Assembly: GCA_951848785.1 (NCBI GenBank)
Contig: CATOUR010000174.1
Coordinates: 1-64,000 of the forward strand
Source: Callosobruchus maculatus
Lineage: Eukaryota > Arthropoda > Insecta > Coleoptera > Chrysomelidae
Direction: 5' to 3'
Length of the DNA stretch: 64,000 nt
Under the pieces are notes generated by a model. The model was not told the DNA's origin and ran no database searches. It saw nothing but the letters and a program-made list of their open reading frames with translations. Shown piece by piece: positions 53,892 to 64,000 of the stretch. A program made the translations under genes and the position numbers. Every line of letters starts with the position of its first letter. Positions within the stretch are counted from its first letter, which is position 1.

Positions 53892-54146
53892 TTGATTCCG
53901 ACATGCACAAGGTCTCTTCCTTCCAAACAACCCTTAGTCCATTCTTTAGCGTCAGCTGGTCAGGTGACTGCGCAACCTGTCAAATGCATATGGGCACCAG
54001 CGTTTGCGTGTGCCTCCTATTATAACAGACAAAACTACCCCCTTATCAAGGGCACACGCCACTTCGTACCATCTTCTTTTAATCAACCCCATCATTGCCC
54101 GTCCACATACAAACCGCCCTTGGTAAGTGTCCGCTACCTGTTCTAG
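53892..54146 (+). CDS. Unassigned 84-codon frame ending near a splice donor
   Basis: A GC-richer patch in AT-rich DNA. The frame is rich in Pro, Ser and Tyr and contains KCIWAPAFACASYYN, with no family recognised. A CTTG/GTAAGT donor-like site lies at 54121. No convincing acceptor was found upstream, and a CAG/GTAAGG donor-like site lies at 53858. It could be an exon of the gene starting at 42762, a non-coding exon or chance. Confidence 0.2.
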   Translation: MIPTCTRSLPSKQPLVHSLASAGQVTAQPVKCIWAPAFACASYYNRQNYPLIKGTRHFVPSSFNQPHHCPSTYKPPLVSVRYLF

Positions 54147-54149
54147 TCA

Positions 54150-54395
54150 AGTTTTTTGCCCAAGACAGAGGTCAGAGGTTATAATGAGGGTTGGCTACCT
54201 ATACTCAAGGGTAACATAATTGTAAGAGAATGAAGGCCACATTTGCTGCCTTATTCAGTTTAATACGATTTTAAGTTTTTTAGTCTTGACAACAATATAA
54301 AGCTCAGCACCAAGTTTGGAAACTCTCATTGTTGGTTTCCTGTTATACCTATTTAGGAGTCACTAAACATCTGCAACTTAACCGAATACATTTTT
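54150..54395. other. Stretch without recognised gene
   Basis: Nothing recognised. Confidence 0.4.
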
Positions 54396-54404
54396 TAAAC
54401 ATTT

Positions 54405-54897
54405 TACGGTATATACTTGTATACTTACAAACTATCCAAACGCCTGCTTATTTCAGTGGAAAGTCACCTTATTGCATCTAAAGTATAGACCACAAAAGGG
54501 TTCCCACAAATTAACCGGCGGTTTACAGGCTATCCAGTATCAACAGTATTTGGATAAAGTGTGAACTTAATATTCCTTGTCATATATAATAACTAGCTCG
54601 TTGGTTAGCATGTAAAGTAATCCATTTTGTTTGGTTAATTTAATCTGAATAACCCGCAGCCAAAATAGGGTTTACCAACGAGTTGGTTATTATTATAATA
54701 TATTACTATGAATATACGCTTTATACAAATAATAATGGCCAGCTTGTGTAATTCTTTCTTGGTTTGTACTCTAGTGGCAATTCTTGGCTAGTTTACAAAC
54801 TAGCTGGATAGTATACAAACTAAAGGTAACTTTCCACTAAAATAACCAGGAATTTGGATGGTTCATATACTATCCGGCTAGTTTACAAACTAGCCAA
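54405..54897. mobile_element. Fold-back element with nested inverted repeats
   Basis: Outer arms: CAAACTATCCAAACGCCTG with TTATTTCAGTGGAAAGTCAC at the left pair with GTAACTTTCCACTAAAATAA and CAGGAATTTGGATGGTTCAT at the right. Inner arms: AATAACTAGCTCGTTGGTTA pairs with TACCAACGAGTTGGTTATTA. GGCTAGTTTACAAACTAGCC-type hairpins occur at 54786-54805 and 54876-54895. No coding capacity. No duplication could be fixed. The nested hairpin design suggests a non-autonomous DNA element. Confidence 0.65.
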
Positions 54898-55245
54898 GTA
54901 GATACTTTAACCGTAACATATACATCCCAAGAAACCATTTGTGCGGAACACTTCACCATCTCGGAAAATAGTGATTTTGTTGTAATGACACTGTCAGGGT
55001 GGGCTACCTTTCTGGCAGTGTCAAAAAATAATTTTTCAAAACTCTTTTTTACACTTTCTAGGACTCTCTCAATTTTCAAACATTTTTTTTAATTAACATT
55101 GTTTCATTTCCATTCAAAGAAAAAGATAATTTCCAACGACTGTGGACTAATCTGTGGCAACACTAATGTGGTATTCTAACTGAGATGTCGAAACACTTAG
55201 TGGTCTGATCTTTATTAATTCATACAGAATAGTAGCGGGATATAA
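54898..55245. other. Stretch with an unassigned 69-codon minus-strand frame
   Basis: The frame at 55079-54870 reads KSFEKLFFDTARKVAHPDSV and continues with a hydrophobic end that runs into the fold-back element. Unrecognised; a decayed transposase is possible. Confidence 0.25.
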
Positions 55246-55249
55246 AATA

Positions 55250-55886
55250 CAGGGTGTCCCACGACGATTAAGACAAGCAACATATCAGAACTGGGCACTA
55301 GTAGCGAATTATAATTTTGGGGGTGTAAATTAGAGCAAATATAGTATCTTTTATTATTATTGCGTCACCCAATGAAGTATTTGTTTTTGATCACGTGACG
55401 TCCAATTAAAAATTTTATTGGGACACCCTGTATATTTGTTACTTTTTGTGTTCCTCTCGATAAAGCAATTCCAATAAATTAGCACACTTGGGGTCTAAAG
55501 CGATTCATTCAGGTACTTAAAGGACTGTACCACTACCATTATGAAACACTACCAAAATAATTTAACTATAGGGGTACATGTTATAATCAATGGTAGTAGT
55601 ACCATCCTTTAAGTACCTGTAGCTCTTGAGTTAATCTATTTAGACCCCAAGTGTGCTAGTTTGTTGGAATTGTTTTATCGGAAGGAACACAAAAAGTCAC
55701 AAATATACAGGGTATCCCATTAAAATTTTTGAATCGGACGTCACGTGATCAAAAACAAATACCTCATTGGGTGACACAATAATAAGAGAAGATACTATAT
55801 TTGCTCTAACTTACACCCCAAAATTAATTCGCTACTAGTGCCCAGTTCCGATATATTGCTTGTCTTAATCGTCGTGGGACACCCTG
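55250..55886. mobile_element. 637 bp fold-back MITE with TA duplication, copy 2
   Basis: CAGGGTGTCCCACGACGATT at the left and the exact inverse at the right, each next to TA. The arms stay paired for about 300 bp: AAGACAAGCAA-ATAT, GTCACCCAATGA, CACGTGACGTCC, AGCACACTTGGGGTCTAAA and ACTACCATT. This is the complete version of the element truncated at 15300-15840. No transposase. Confidence 0.9.
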
Positions 55887-55889
55887 TAT

Positions 55890-58800
55890 CTGACTTCCTT
55901 ACAATAATAAAAAACATAGTTCTGGATGCATTTGGGATTCTGCGACTTTATACTCAAAACCGTAACCAAATTTTCTCACCATTATTTAAATAATCAAAAA
56001 AGTCGTTACAGCCACTTATACAAAGCAAATCTTCAACTGTTCAGCTAGAAAAACGTGTCTTTGCAATTTGCTAAATTTTTGCCCTTCTCATTGTATATTA
56101 GAATTAATGAAAAGATTTTGTTTTTCAAGAATATGCATATTCCAGTTCTGATTCGTTCTAATAATTGTATCTCCTTCTATACGAGTATATATTTTGGATA
56201 CCCTGTGCCATCTACTTCAGGAAAAATCATATCGTTCATTTTACGTTCTGCCGTCTGACAATGTTTAAAAAATGCTCTGTGTAGCGAAGGAATAATAATT
56301 AAAAAACTTGTATCGCTTTACAAGTCTATAAATTACAAACGTTTGATCTGATACTGATGAAATTTTTATATTAGTTACCGCCGCAGTAATTACAAATATA
56401 TTTATTGTTCTTAAACCTGAGTCAAGTATGTAATAGTGAAAAATTTATTTTACTAAATTTGTCATATTTCTTTTTTCTGCTGGCTAGACTATTTATGTTC
56501 TTCGGCAAACCAGCAGCTTGCTCCAATCTCCACGGGTTGATCGAAATCCACAAGCAATTTGCCGTGTGGTCACTCGTCAGTTTCCCACACACCTGTTTCA
56601 TCACGAACATCATTGACCAGAACAAATCGCCATCAAACCACTTTAAACGATTCAATTTGTCACCAAGATAATAGGAAAAAAATGACGCGCGGGCTATGCC
56701 ATTCTATTAATTTTACGGTTAATCTACGATTTTATTTTGTTCTGTCGAATTGGTCATGTGTGCTGTATCTAGACACTTTCCTGAATCCGTGAGAAACTAG
56801 ATTTTGTCGCTTTACCCACCGCAAATTTTTGTATGTGGAGTAACATGTACGGTTGAGATGATAGAAAAATTAAAAAGATAGGTACCTCACTGGCCCACAA
56901 AAAAGCCACTTCAATTGAAATACACATTTTGCTAACTTTTCAGATGCCTCTCTATATTTTCTAAAGTTTCAGAATCTTTGACAAAAAATAAATAAGAAAA
57001 CGTGGAATTCACTGTTTGACTGGCTGTCCCAGAGAAGTAGCTTTCTCGAGTACTAGTTTTCTAGCAGATAATTATTATTATGGAAAAATTCAAAATGTGA
57101 ACCTATAGAGCATCACTTACTTGAGTGTAGTAATATAATACAAAAAGTGCAATTTGGTCGGTGTCTAAGGACAAAAAAAAAGAACATATAATTTTCATGT
57201 ACATACCAGATAAATCCTTTCAGTTTATAGCGAAGTCTAAAAATATCATTTTTGTTTATTGTTACTCCACTGCGAATGAATAAATTTTTTATATGAGTAG
57301 ATATACATGCTTGCTGAGATAGCCCACTGTGAAACTGTTATCAACATTGCTTCAGTACTTTCCAAGTTATACAGAGTTATAGAGAAGATTACCGGACAGA
57401 CAGACTGATGGACATAAAAAATTACTAATAAAAATACGTGAAATAATCCATGCTTCACTCAATATACAACCGTTTTTTGATTTTGACTGCATTTTTGAAA
57501 CGCATTTTTATAAAACCTAGCAGTATAACTAGATATTAAATATAGTTAGCTACCAATTAGAAAACACCTTAGTTGTAAATGACAGTCATATTAAAGCTAT
57601 AGGTTTTTTTTTCAATTTTCTGCCAATGAATAAGAAATTCGAAAGAAATATAGAACATAAGATTCCTTGTTTATAAATATAATATTCTTCATCTTTGATT
57701 CATAACTTTCTGTTATGTTGATTTAAATGAATGTACAAGTATTATTATTTACTATCATATTTATTAAGTAATGAATAACCAAATTGATCAATCTGCTAGA
57801 TCCTAGTTAGTTTTTTTTATTTTTAAGTTTAGCAAGTCCTACCAATCGTTAACCGTATTGACCTCTATAGGATTCTACGCTGTAACTGTTACTTGGGCTT
57901 TAATAAAAAAGATTAAATCGATTTTTTTTTTGCAAATAACAGTACTTCGACCACCTATTGGCATGATAAGAAAAAACAATAAAGCTGTGTTCAGAATTTG
58001 CGGTATGCTTATTTTGAGACCTCACCAGTTTATCATCCATGTATTTAATTTGGTTATTTAAATGCTTTTTGTCGTTGAAAACCGTCCGTTATCTGGAGTT
58101 TCATGGAAATCTGTTTTACAACATATTGTTTCCTTTCCTTGTAACATCTTATGGCGAAATAAATATAACAGATAAAAGTTAATCCACCTTTTATCAGCAG
58201 TATCACTAGTATCAAGAACCTTTCGTCTATCAGTTTGTTTACGCACTCATGTACTGAACAGAGAAAAAATCCAAAAGACAGTGGTAGGGGTGGCAGTTTT
58301 TATGTTTTCCGATCCAAAAAAGAATCATGAGACTCAACTATCAATATTTTTGTTTGGAACGTGAAACAACCATATGTGCAGTGTTCATTAGCAAAATTTA
58401 AAGATATTCATAATCATAATGCTCGAGGAAAATACAGCTACGGTTTGGCGAATAAACATCGAAAAACATAAAAATTTTATATTTGTTGAAAGAGTCATGC
58501 ATATTATAAATAGAATTGATTTATTTGGATATTATACTTATATGAAAAAAATATCGCTCAGAATTTTTGGGCCATTTGAATAATTGAGCGCATAAATTTC
58601 TGTGGATCTGTTTATTTGATCAGAATTCCTGATAAGGGTGAAAATAATCTCATGAATGAAACATCCTTCAAAAATATTAGGAGGTTGCGGCTTGGATAGC
58701 CTGTCAAATAGGTGTGTAAAAGATCTATTGAAAACGCTGATTTTAACAAAGAAGTTCAGGTTTCTTGATACATTCTAAATAAAAAAAGTCATTAGTGGAG

Positions 58801-59625
58801 GTCCAATTTATTTATTGGTGGAACCTAGCACAGAGTTCAGACTATGTTAGTAATTAGTCGAATGGACAGTAATTTAGTAGCTAGGTTAACAGCTGCTGCC
58901 CAAATATCGTTCGCTCTTGCTCGCGTACAGTTCATCATCGCTATTCTACAAGAGGTGGAATAGAAAATTGGTTGGCTTTTATTTTATAATAATTACCCTA
59001 CACCCAAGCACAGGTTTTTTAACTTTTTTGAAGTACTTGTTGTTTATATTATTATATATATTATTTATTTTATATTTACAACATATGCCATTACTTACTA
59101 TTACTAAGTAAACAGAGGCTACAGATACGAATATAGATCAAAAGAAATTAACTAGGAGTTACGAGTTCTCTTCTGAACGTACTAGCATTAGAATATCCCC
59201 AAGAATACTTCTATAGTTTGAGAATAATTGAAAGTTGTGCAAATTGATTGTAAATTAAACTACAGTCTTAGACTCAGTCTAGAGATACAAAGATACCTAT
59301 TTAAGAAGTGCGACTCCGGAAATTACAGATTACTGGCACTTCTCCAATTTTTGTGCTAATGGATATAATTTAGGGACTGTCAGACATATTATACTCGTAT
59401 TTTCCAAATCTGATTATGCAGAGTTTTATTTCCTTGTTTTTATTATTATAAAGATTTGAAAATCCACAACCCTTCAACCTTTTACCTTCACCACTAAATC
59501 TTCAACCCAGCGAAATAAAATGTCTATGACGATTCATGAATTTGAGAAAAACTAGAGGTTCTGGCACGTTGAGACAGTGACCAGTAACCCCGATAAAATA
59601 AATGGACTCGACTAAACAATTGAAA
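55890..59625. other. Long AT-rich stretch without recognised gene
   Basis: About 3.7 kb of AT-rich DNA with only short frames on both strands. A GGACAGACAGACTGATGGAC motif near 57393 is a short microsatellite. No domain, splice signal or repeat pairing was recognised. Likely intron or intergenic DNA. Confidence 0.5.
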
Positions 59626-59630
59626 AATCG

Positions 59631-59660
59631 ATAATAATAATAATAATAATAATAATTAAT
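59631..59660. repeat. TAA microsatellite at the R4-like insertion
   Basis: Nine TAA units followed by TTAATAA lead directly into the truncated reverse transcriptase. A TTAATAATTTAATTA stretch also follows the 3' end near 61535-61548. R4-clade elements such as Dong are reported to insert in TAA repeats, which fits. Confidence 0.9.
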
Positions 59661-59662
59661 AA

Positions 59663-61441
59663 ACATCAGGTGAAACTCGGGTTCAGACAGAGTTGGTGTC
59701 ATTGAAAAGAGGTGTCTTCCAAGGAGACTCCTTGAGTCCCTTGCTCTTTTGCATCTCACTTTTGCCTCTGTCCATAGCGCTGAGAAATACTAAAGGATAC
59801 AGCTGTGGCACGCCCAGTAACCGGAGGCACAAGGTCACCCATCTGTTTTATATGGATGACCTAAAACTTTATGCCTCCGGCCAACGCGAACTACAACAAT
59901 CGCTGAGGGTGGTGCAGGAGTACAGTCATGCTATCGGAATGGAGTTCGGGACAGACAAATGTGCATTGGTTCATCTCAAGAAAGGACGAAGCGGAGATAG
60001 TGGAGATGAGGAACAGCTCGTTGATGGGAGCATCTTGCGACAACTTCATGCCGGAGATACTTATACCTACCTTGGAGTGGCGCAGCGTCATGTCCAAGAG
60101 GCAGCATTGGTTAAAGAGTGTCTCCGCCGCAAGTATTTGCACCAACTCCGGCAGATCTGGTCGTCAGAACTGTCCGGCAAGAACAAAGTCGCTGCCACAA
60201 ACATGCTTGCGGTCCCATTGTTATTATACACCTTTGGTGCTATACACTGGAAAGTGAACGAGCTGAAGGAAATCGACACGAAGACCCGCAAAAGGATGAA
60301 TATGGAGAGAAGCCTGCATCCTAAGTCCTCTGTCCCGCGAATATACCTCCCGCGACACCTGGGAGGGCGTGGACTATTGAGTTTGGAGCGTCTGCACAAC
60401 AGAGTAGTACTGGCCACTGCCTGCTATGTAACGAACAGCACCGATCCCCTGATCCGCTTTGTGCGAGAGCACGAGAATGCGGGAAAAGGAGCCTTTCTTT
60501 TTAGCGCAGCGAAACGAGCAGCCGAGGAGCTCAGCCTCACACTCGACTTCACGCGGAGGTGTCAGCAGTCCATTACGGAACTTGCTCCCGCAGAATTAAA
60601 ATCCCACCTTAAAACTGCCGAAGTCGACTTCCTTTTAAGACTTCATAAAGATAAGCCAATGCATGGAATCTTCTACAAACATCTGGAAGAGCATGGCTTG
60701 TCTGAGCAGTTGACCTTCTCTTTCCTAAGGTCTAGTGGGTTGAAGTCGGAGACTGAGGGCTTTATAATGGCTTGCCAAGACGGTGTCTTCAACACCTTGG
60801 TGTACCGTAAAAGGGTTATGGGTGTAGATGTACCCGACACCCTTTGTAGAGCTTGCCGACAGGCGCCAGAGACGCTTATGCATCTCTTGTCGGCGTGTAA
60901 GACGTACGCTGGGACGGCTTACGTCCATCGGCACAACGCGGCTCTACGAGTGCTCTACTATCATTTAAGGCACTCATACGGTATCGATGAGACACCGGTG
61001 CTGCCATACGCTCCAGGGGATATAGAGTCCGTTGTGGAGAACGAGAGATGCCGGATTTACTGGAACTACTCGTTCCCCACGCTCGAGCTTGTACAGGCAA
61101 ACAAGCCCGACATAGTCCTTCTCGACCACCAACAGAAGACGATGTTCGTTATTGAGTTTTCGGCGCCTGCCGAGGTGAACATCGTTTCTAAGGAGGAGGA
61201 AAAGCGGACCAAATATCAGGAGTTGCTCGGACAACTTCGCAGGCTCTGGCCAGACTACACTGTAAGTCTGCTGGTTATGGTCATTGGATCCCTAGGTGGA
61301 ATGAGGAATACGCTGCTCTCTGCACTGCGCAAAATACCGGTGTGCCGTGCGGCGGCGCACATCTTAGCCGCCAGAATGCAGAAGGCAGTCATCCTTGGGT
61401 CCCTTCGTCTACTTGGGGCGCACGATTCGCGGACCCAGTGA
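59663..61441 (+). pseudogene. R4-type reverse transcriptase C-terminal half with REL endonuclease
   Basis: The open frame begins TSGETRVQTELVSLKRGVFQ at 59663, without its own start codon. From residue 7 of the later part: GVFQGDSLSPLLFCISLLPL and FYMDDLKLYA (catalytic Asp pair at about 55-56), MEFGTDKCA and YTYLGV. A long thumb/linker follows with LPRHLGGRGL. Then a Cys-Cys-His-Cys knuckle, CRACRQAPETLMHLLSAC (about 385-402), and a restriction-like endonuclease with KPDIVLLD (471-478), VIEFSAP (Glu488) and a Lys near 507. This knuckle plus PD...E...K order is the hallmark of R2/R4-type elements, which nick specific sites. Fingers and RNA-binding N-terminus are absent. About 593 codons remain open. 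Confidence 0.9.
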
Positions 61442-61486
61442 TTGCTCACCTCACGGTGTGAAGAGTAGTCATTGGGTAATGGAACA

Positions 61487-61515
61487 GCAGCCCGGTGTGT
61501 CGGAGCCCGGGCTGC
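61487..61515 (+). other. 3' UTR hairpin of the R4-like element
   Basis: GCAGCCCGG and CCGGGCTGC form a 9 bp GC stem around an 11-base loop, followed by a T run. A structured 3' UTR is where R2/R4-type polymerases bind their RNA. A terminator-like look is coincidental in a eukaryote. Confidence 0.6.
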
Positions 61516-61552
61516 ACTTTTTTGTTTTAAACATTAATAATTTAATTACTGG

Positions 61553-64000
61553 AATAACATACTAGCGTAGTTTGGACTAGGTTTAACAATAGCAACCACA
61601 TCACTAACAAAGTCTCAGCTTTGCTAAAATGAACTACCCAGCTGCCCCGCAGATATAAAAAACAACCAAGCATAACCCTTTCGCATGTATTGACGTGCGC
61701 TCATGGTAGACACCTTCAAAGTTTTTCGCATTTTATGATGGTATCGCTCGTATGTCGAAATATTGCGACATCGTCGAAGTGTCGCCATTGGCTAGATTTT
61801 TTATGTGATTTCGCTGCTATCTAATCAAAAGATAAATTTATGAGGATGACCTTAATGGATGTTTGACGGCTCAACTGAGCAAATATTTGCCAAAATGTGC
61901 ACTAGAAACAGCTTATGTGCAACGTCGTTTCGAATTATATTGCGCTTTTAGTTTATGAGCTGAGCTGTGAAGAATTGATTTAACCCGAAAACTGAGTTTT
62001 TTCAGAGAGATGTAAATTACACAGAATTCTGGTAAAGCTCATGTAGATTGATGAAAGCAAGTCAAACTCTGCCTTTCAGAATTAGTTTTCTAGACTATAA
62101 AATAAATTAGGGATTTGTGAACTACGGAAATACCGGGCCCTTCTTACCTGTTCACAATTAATTCTAGTACAGTTATTAACAACAACAAACATAAGAATGT
62201 TATGAATATATCAGGGTAGTTGTGTGTTATTTCCGAATTAATATTTAACCTAAAATGTAGAGGCTCTCTCGACTTGCGCCATCTGCATCTCTGGATAAAG
62301 ATTAAGGCAATGGCGTCTGCCTGGAATGCGTGACGGGGCAACACGGGTGGCACAAGTCTCAGTAGTTGGCTACACTGGGATAGAACAATTCGTGCAGAGC
62401 AATATATCGATAACCTCAGTCAGGGTGCAAGCAGCCATGGACAGTTTAAGGCTAGACAATAATTGATTCTCAATCATCATCATCTCCACAGAGATGCTTG
62501 GGTGATAGGTGAGAACAAACTCTAGCCCCACAGCTTTGTTTTTGGTGTTCAGGGAATCCGAATCCTGTGGAACTGTAATCTGCCTGGAAGATAAAGGACT
62601 ACAGAGACGCTTTGGATACATGTATACGTGGTCTCAGATTTTTCTTGGCACGTGATATTCTCCTAATAAAAAAAAAGTTCAAACGAAAACTGAATGGTAT
62701 TTATGAAAGTACTATGGCGTCTATCATACTGTGCTTTCAGAATATTTATTCAAAATCTTATGCTGCCTTTTTTCGCAAAGTCAGAAGCATAAGGTAAATA
62801 AGATAAGGATTTGTTTGATGCTAAATAATATTTTGGTAATAAAAAAGAATAAAAAGCAATTTTTTCAGAAATCATAGTATGAGAGGTCATTCACTACACT
62901 TTAAAAACCACTTAGCTTTGTGTATCAGTTTTTTCAAAAAACAAATTCTTATCGTAGTTATATTATGCTTGAGGTTTTAAGAAAAAAATAAGTGCGCAGG
63001 CATCAGAAGATTTCAAATAAAAGAGGGATATCTTTTATTTAGGAAAACGTGTGGGGTGCTATTTAAGAGCAAAAAGTTGGTAGTGAGTTTTCGGGAATGA
63101 CTTACAAAAAATGTTTTGAATGGATGGTATCTTTAGAATTACAACTCAGTTTATGCTTGAACCATTTTTTATGAAAATATCTAGTATCAAGGAAATTCTG
63201 AGACACGCGGTATACATATACATAGCTGTTTTTTCTGGTGGTTAGAATAGATAAAGGAACATTAGAATAATTTATTTTACGAAAAAGTGCTTATATTTCA
63301 ATTTAAACATTTCTGTAATAAAAGAGTTGTGACTTAGATGTTATTTGGACCAGATAACAAGTAAAAAAGAGAACTTTTGAAAACTGCTAATCAAAAGTTT
63401 AACAAATGATACATATTCTGAAACTTTCTTTTCTGTAATTAAAAGTAACAACTTAACAAAAATAAGCCTTATATTTATAGAAAACTGAACTCCCCGTTAG
63501 CTTGCCAGTTGCACTGCATGTTTACGAAAGCGTCCTCGAAACATCTTGTCAGATAGAAACCTTGTTTGTGAGTCGAAAGAAAAACGCTAAATGGAAATTT
63601 TGCCAATAACTACAGGCTGAAAAGCAATTATTGACTTTTTCGAATAGACCGTAAAAAGTTTGATAAGACGATGCTGCGTAGACAGAAATCCTTATTGGGT
63701 CAGATGCCGAATTTTGTCACGTCCGCTGTAGTAATGAAACCATCATGAATTAACTGTTATTTTTAAAAAGCTTTTTGGTTCATATTTTAGATACGCCATG
63801 AGAGTTTTTTCTGAAGCGCTCGTGTACTGCCCTGGGGCAGGAAAACGCTGTTTTCTCATTTGGATGGCTATAGTTACTACTACATATAAGGTATTCTTGT
63901 ATTAAAATAACACTCCGTCTGCTATGAAAAGATTGGATTAGGGAAAATTTGTTGAGATGGGCCTTGAATAAGACCAACTGAATACATCGTTCCAAGCCAT
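61553..64000. other. Stretch without recognised gene to the window end
   Basis: Two somewhat GC-richer patches at 62130-62400 and 62420-62640 hold short frames on the minus strand (83 codons at 62621-62370) that I cannot assign. The rest is AT-rich with no recognised repeat. Confidence 0.5.

Larger units (their letters stand above)
59661..61552 (+). mobile_element. 5'-truncated R4/Dong-like retrotransposon
   Basis: The insert is GC-richer than its AT-rich flanks and has an open frame up to 61441, then a 110 bp 3' UTR with a strong hairpin (61487-61515) and a T-rich end. It starts inside the palm domain of the polymerase, so most of the N-terminal part is lost. The preserved frame shows a recent insertion. 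Confidence 0.8.

Noticed and set aside
61487..61515. Rho-independent terminator
   Set aside because: Hairpin plus T run looks bacterial, but it lies in the 3' UTR of a eukaryotic R4-like retrotransposon.

Overview
This 64 kb window looks like insect nuclear DNA. It is AT-rich and gene-poor, has splice-type signals, and carries a short TTAGG-type array (the usual insect telomere motif). It is packed with non-LTR retrotransposons of several clades, mariner and Harbinger-type remnants, fold-back MITEs and simple repeats. I cannot assign an order or species. No bacterial operons, CRISPR arrays or rRNA genes are visible. Long reading frames all belong to retrotransposons. All calls were made by eye, so boundaries of decayed elements are approximate.

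Layout. 1-3965 is a giant array of the 8-mer ACGGACAG, open at the left edge of the window. It abuts a fragment of an interspersed repeat (here called family A) whose other copies carry a short internal GACA microsatellite. 4.1-13.4 kb is mostly decayed DNA with reverse transcriptase scraps (6.3 and 10.7 kb), a mariner-like transposase relic (9.2-10.3 kb) and an RTE-type C-terminus (11.6-11.9 kb). 13.4-17.6 kb has a 749 bp TTA-flanked MITE, a 1.1 kb repeat in inverted orientation to 6.5-7.4 kb and split by a TA-flanked MITE, and a three-unit tandem repeat. 19.6-20.7 kb is a non-LTR relic with a nested MITE. 21.3-25.5 kb is a family A copy split by a 3.1 kb retrotransposon that ends in a GGTTA array and has an apparent target-site duplication. 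26.7-34.2 kb is a graveyard of mariner and non-LTR pieces, interrupted by a GC-rich block with a CTCF-like site (30.9 kb).

35.2-39.6 kb, minus strand, holds the best-preserved element: a CR1/L2-like retrotransposon with two uninterrupted ORFs (294 and 933 codons). 40.4-42.2 kb holds Penelope-type repeats with small hammerhead-ribozyme-like motifs; a third such motif lies at 25.7 kb. 42.29-42.80 kb is the best candidate for a host gene start: a GC-rich promoter or 5' UTR, an ATG and a consensus splice donor, with a diverged second copy of the exon about 1 kb downstream. 44.3-45.1 kb is a three-unit tandem repeat. 47.4-55.9 kb mixes GC-rich non-TE blocks, family A with a nested Harbinger-type MITE, retrotransposon C-termini and fold-back elements. 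59.6-61.5 kb is a 5'-truncated R4/Dong-like element with an open frame, sitting next to a TAA microsatellite. The rest appears to be plain AT-rich intronic or intergenic sequence.

How it fits together: the window is probably the 5' end and first intron of one host gene on the plus strand, surrounded by layered transposon insertions whose nesting gives relative ages.
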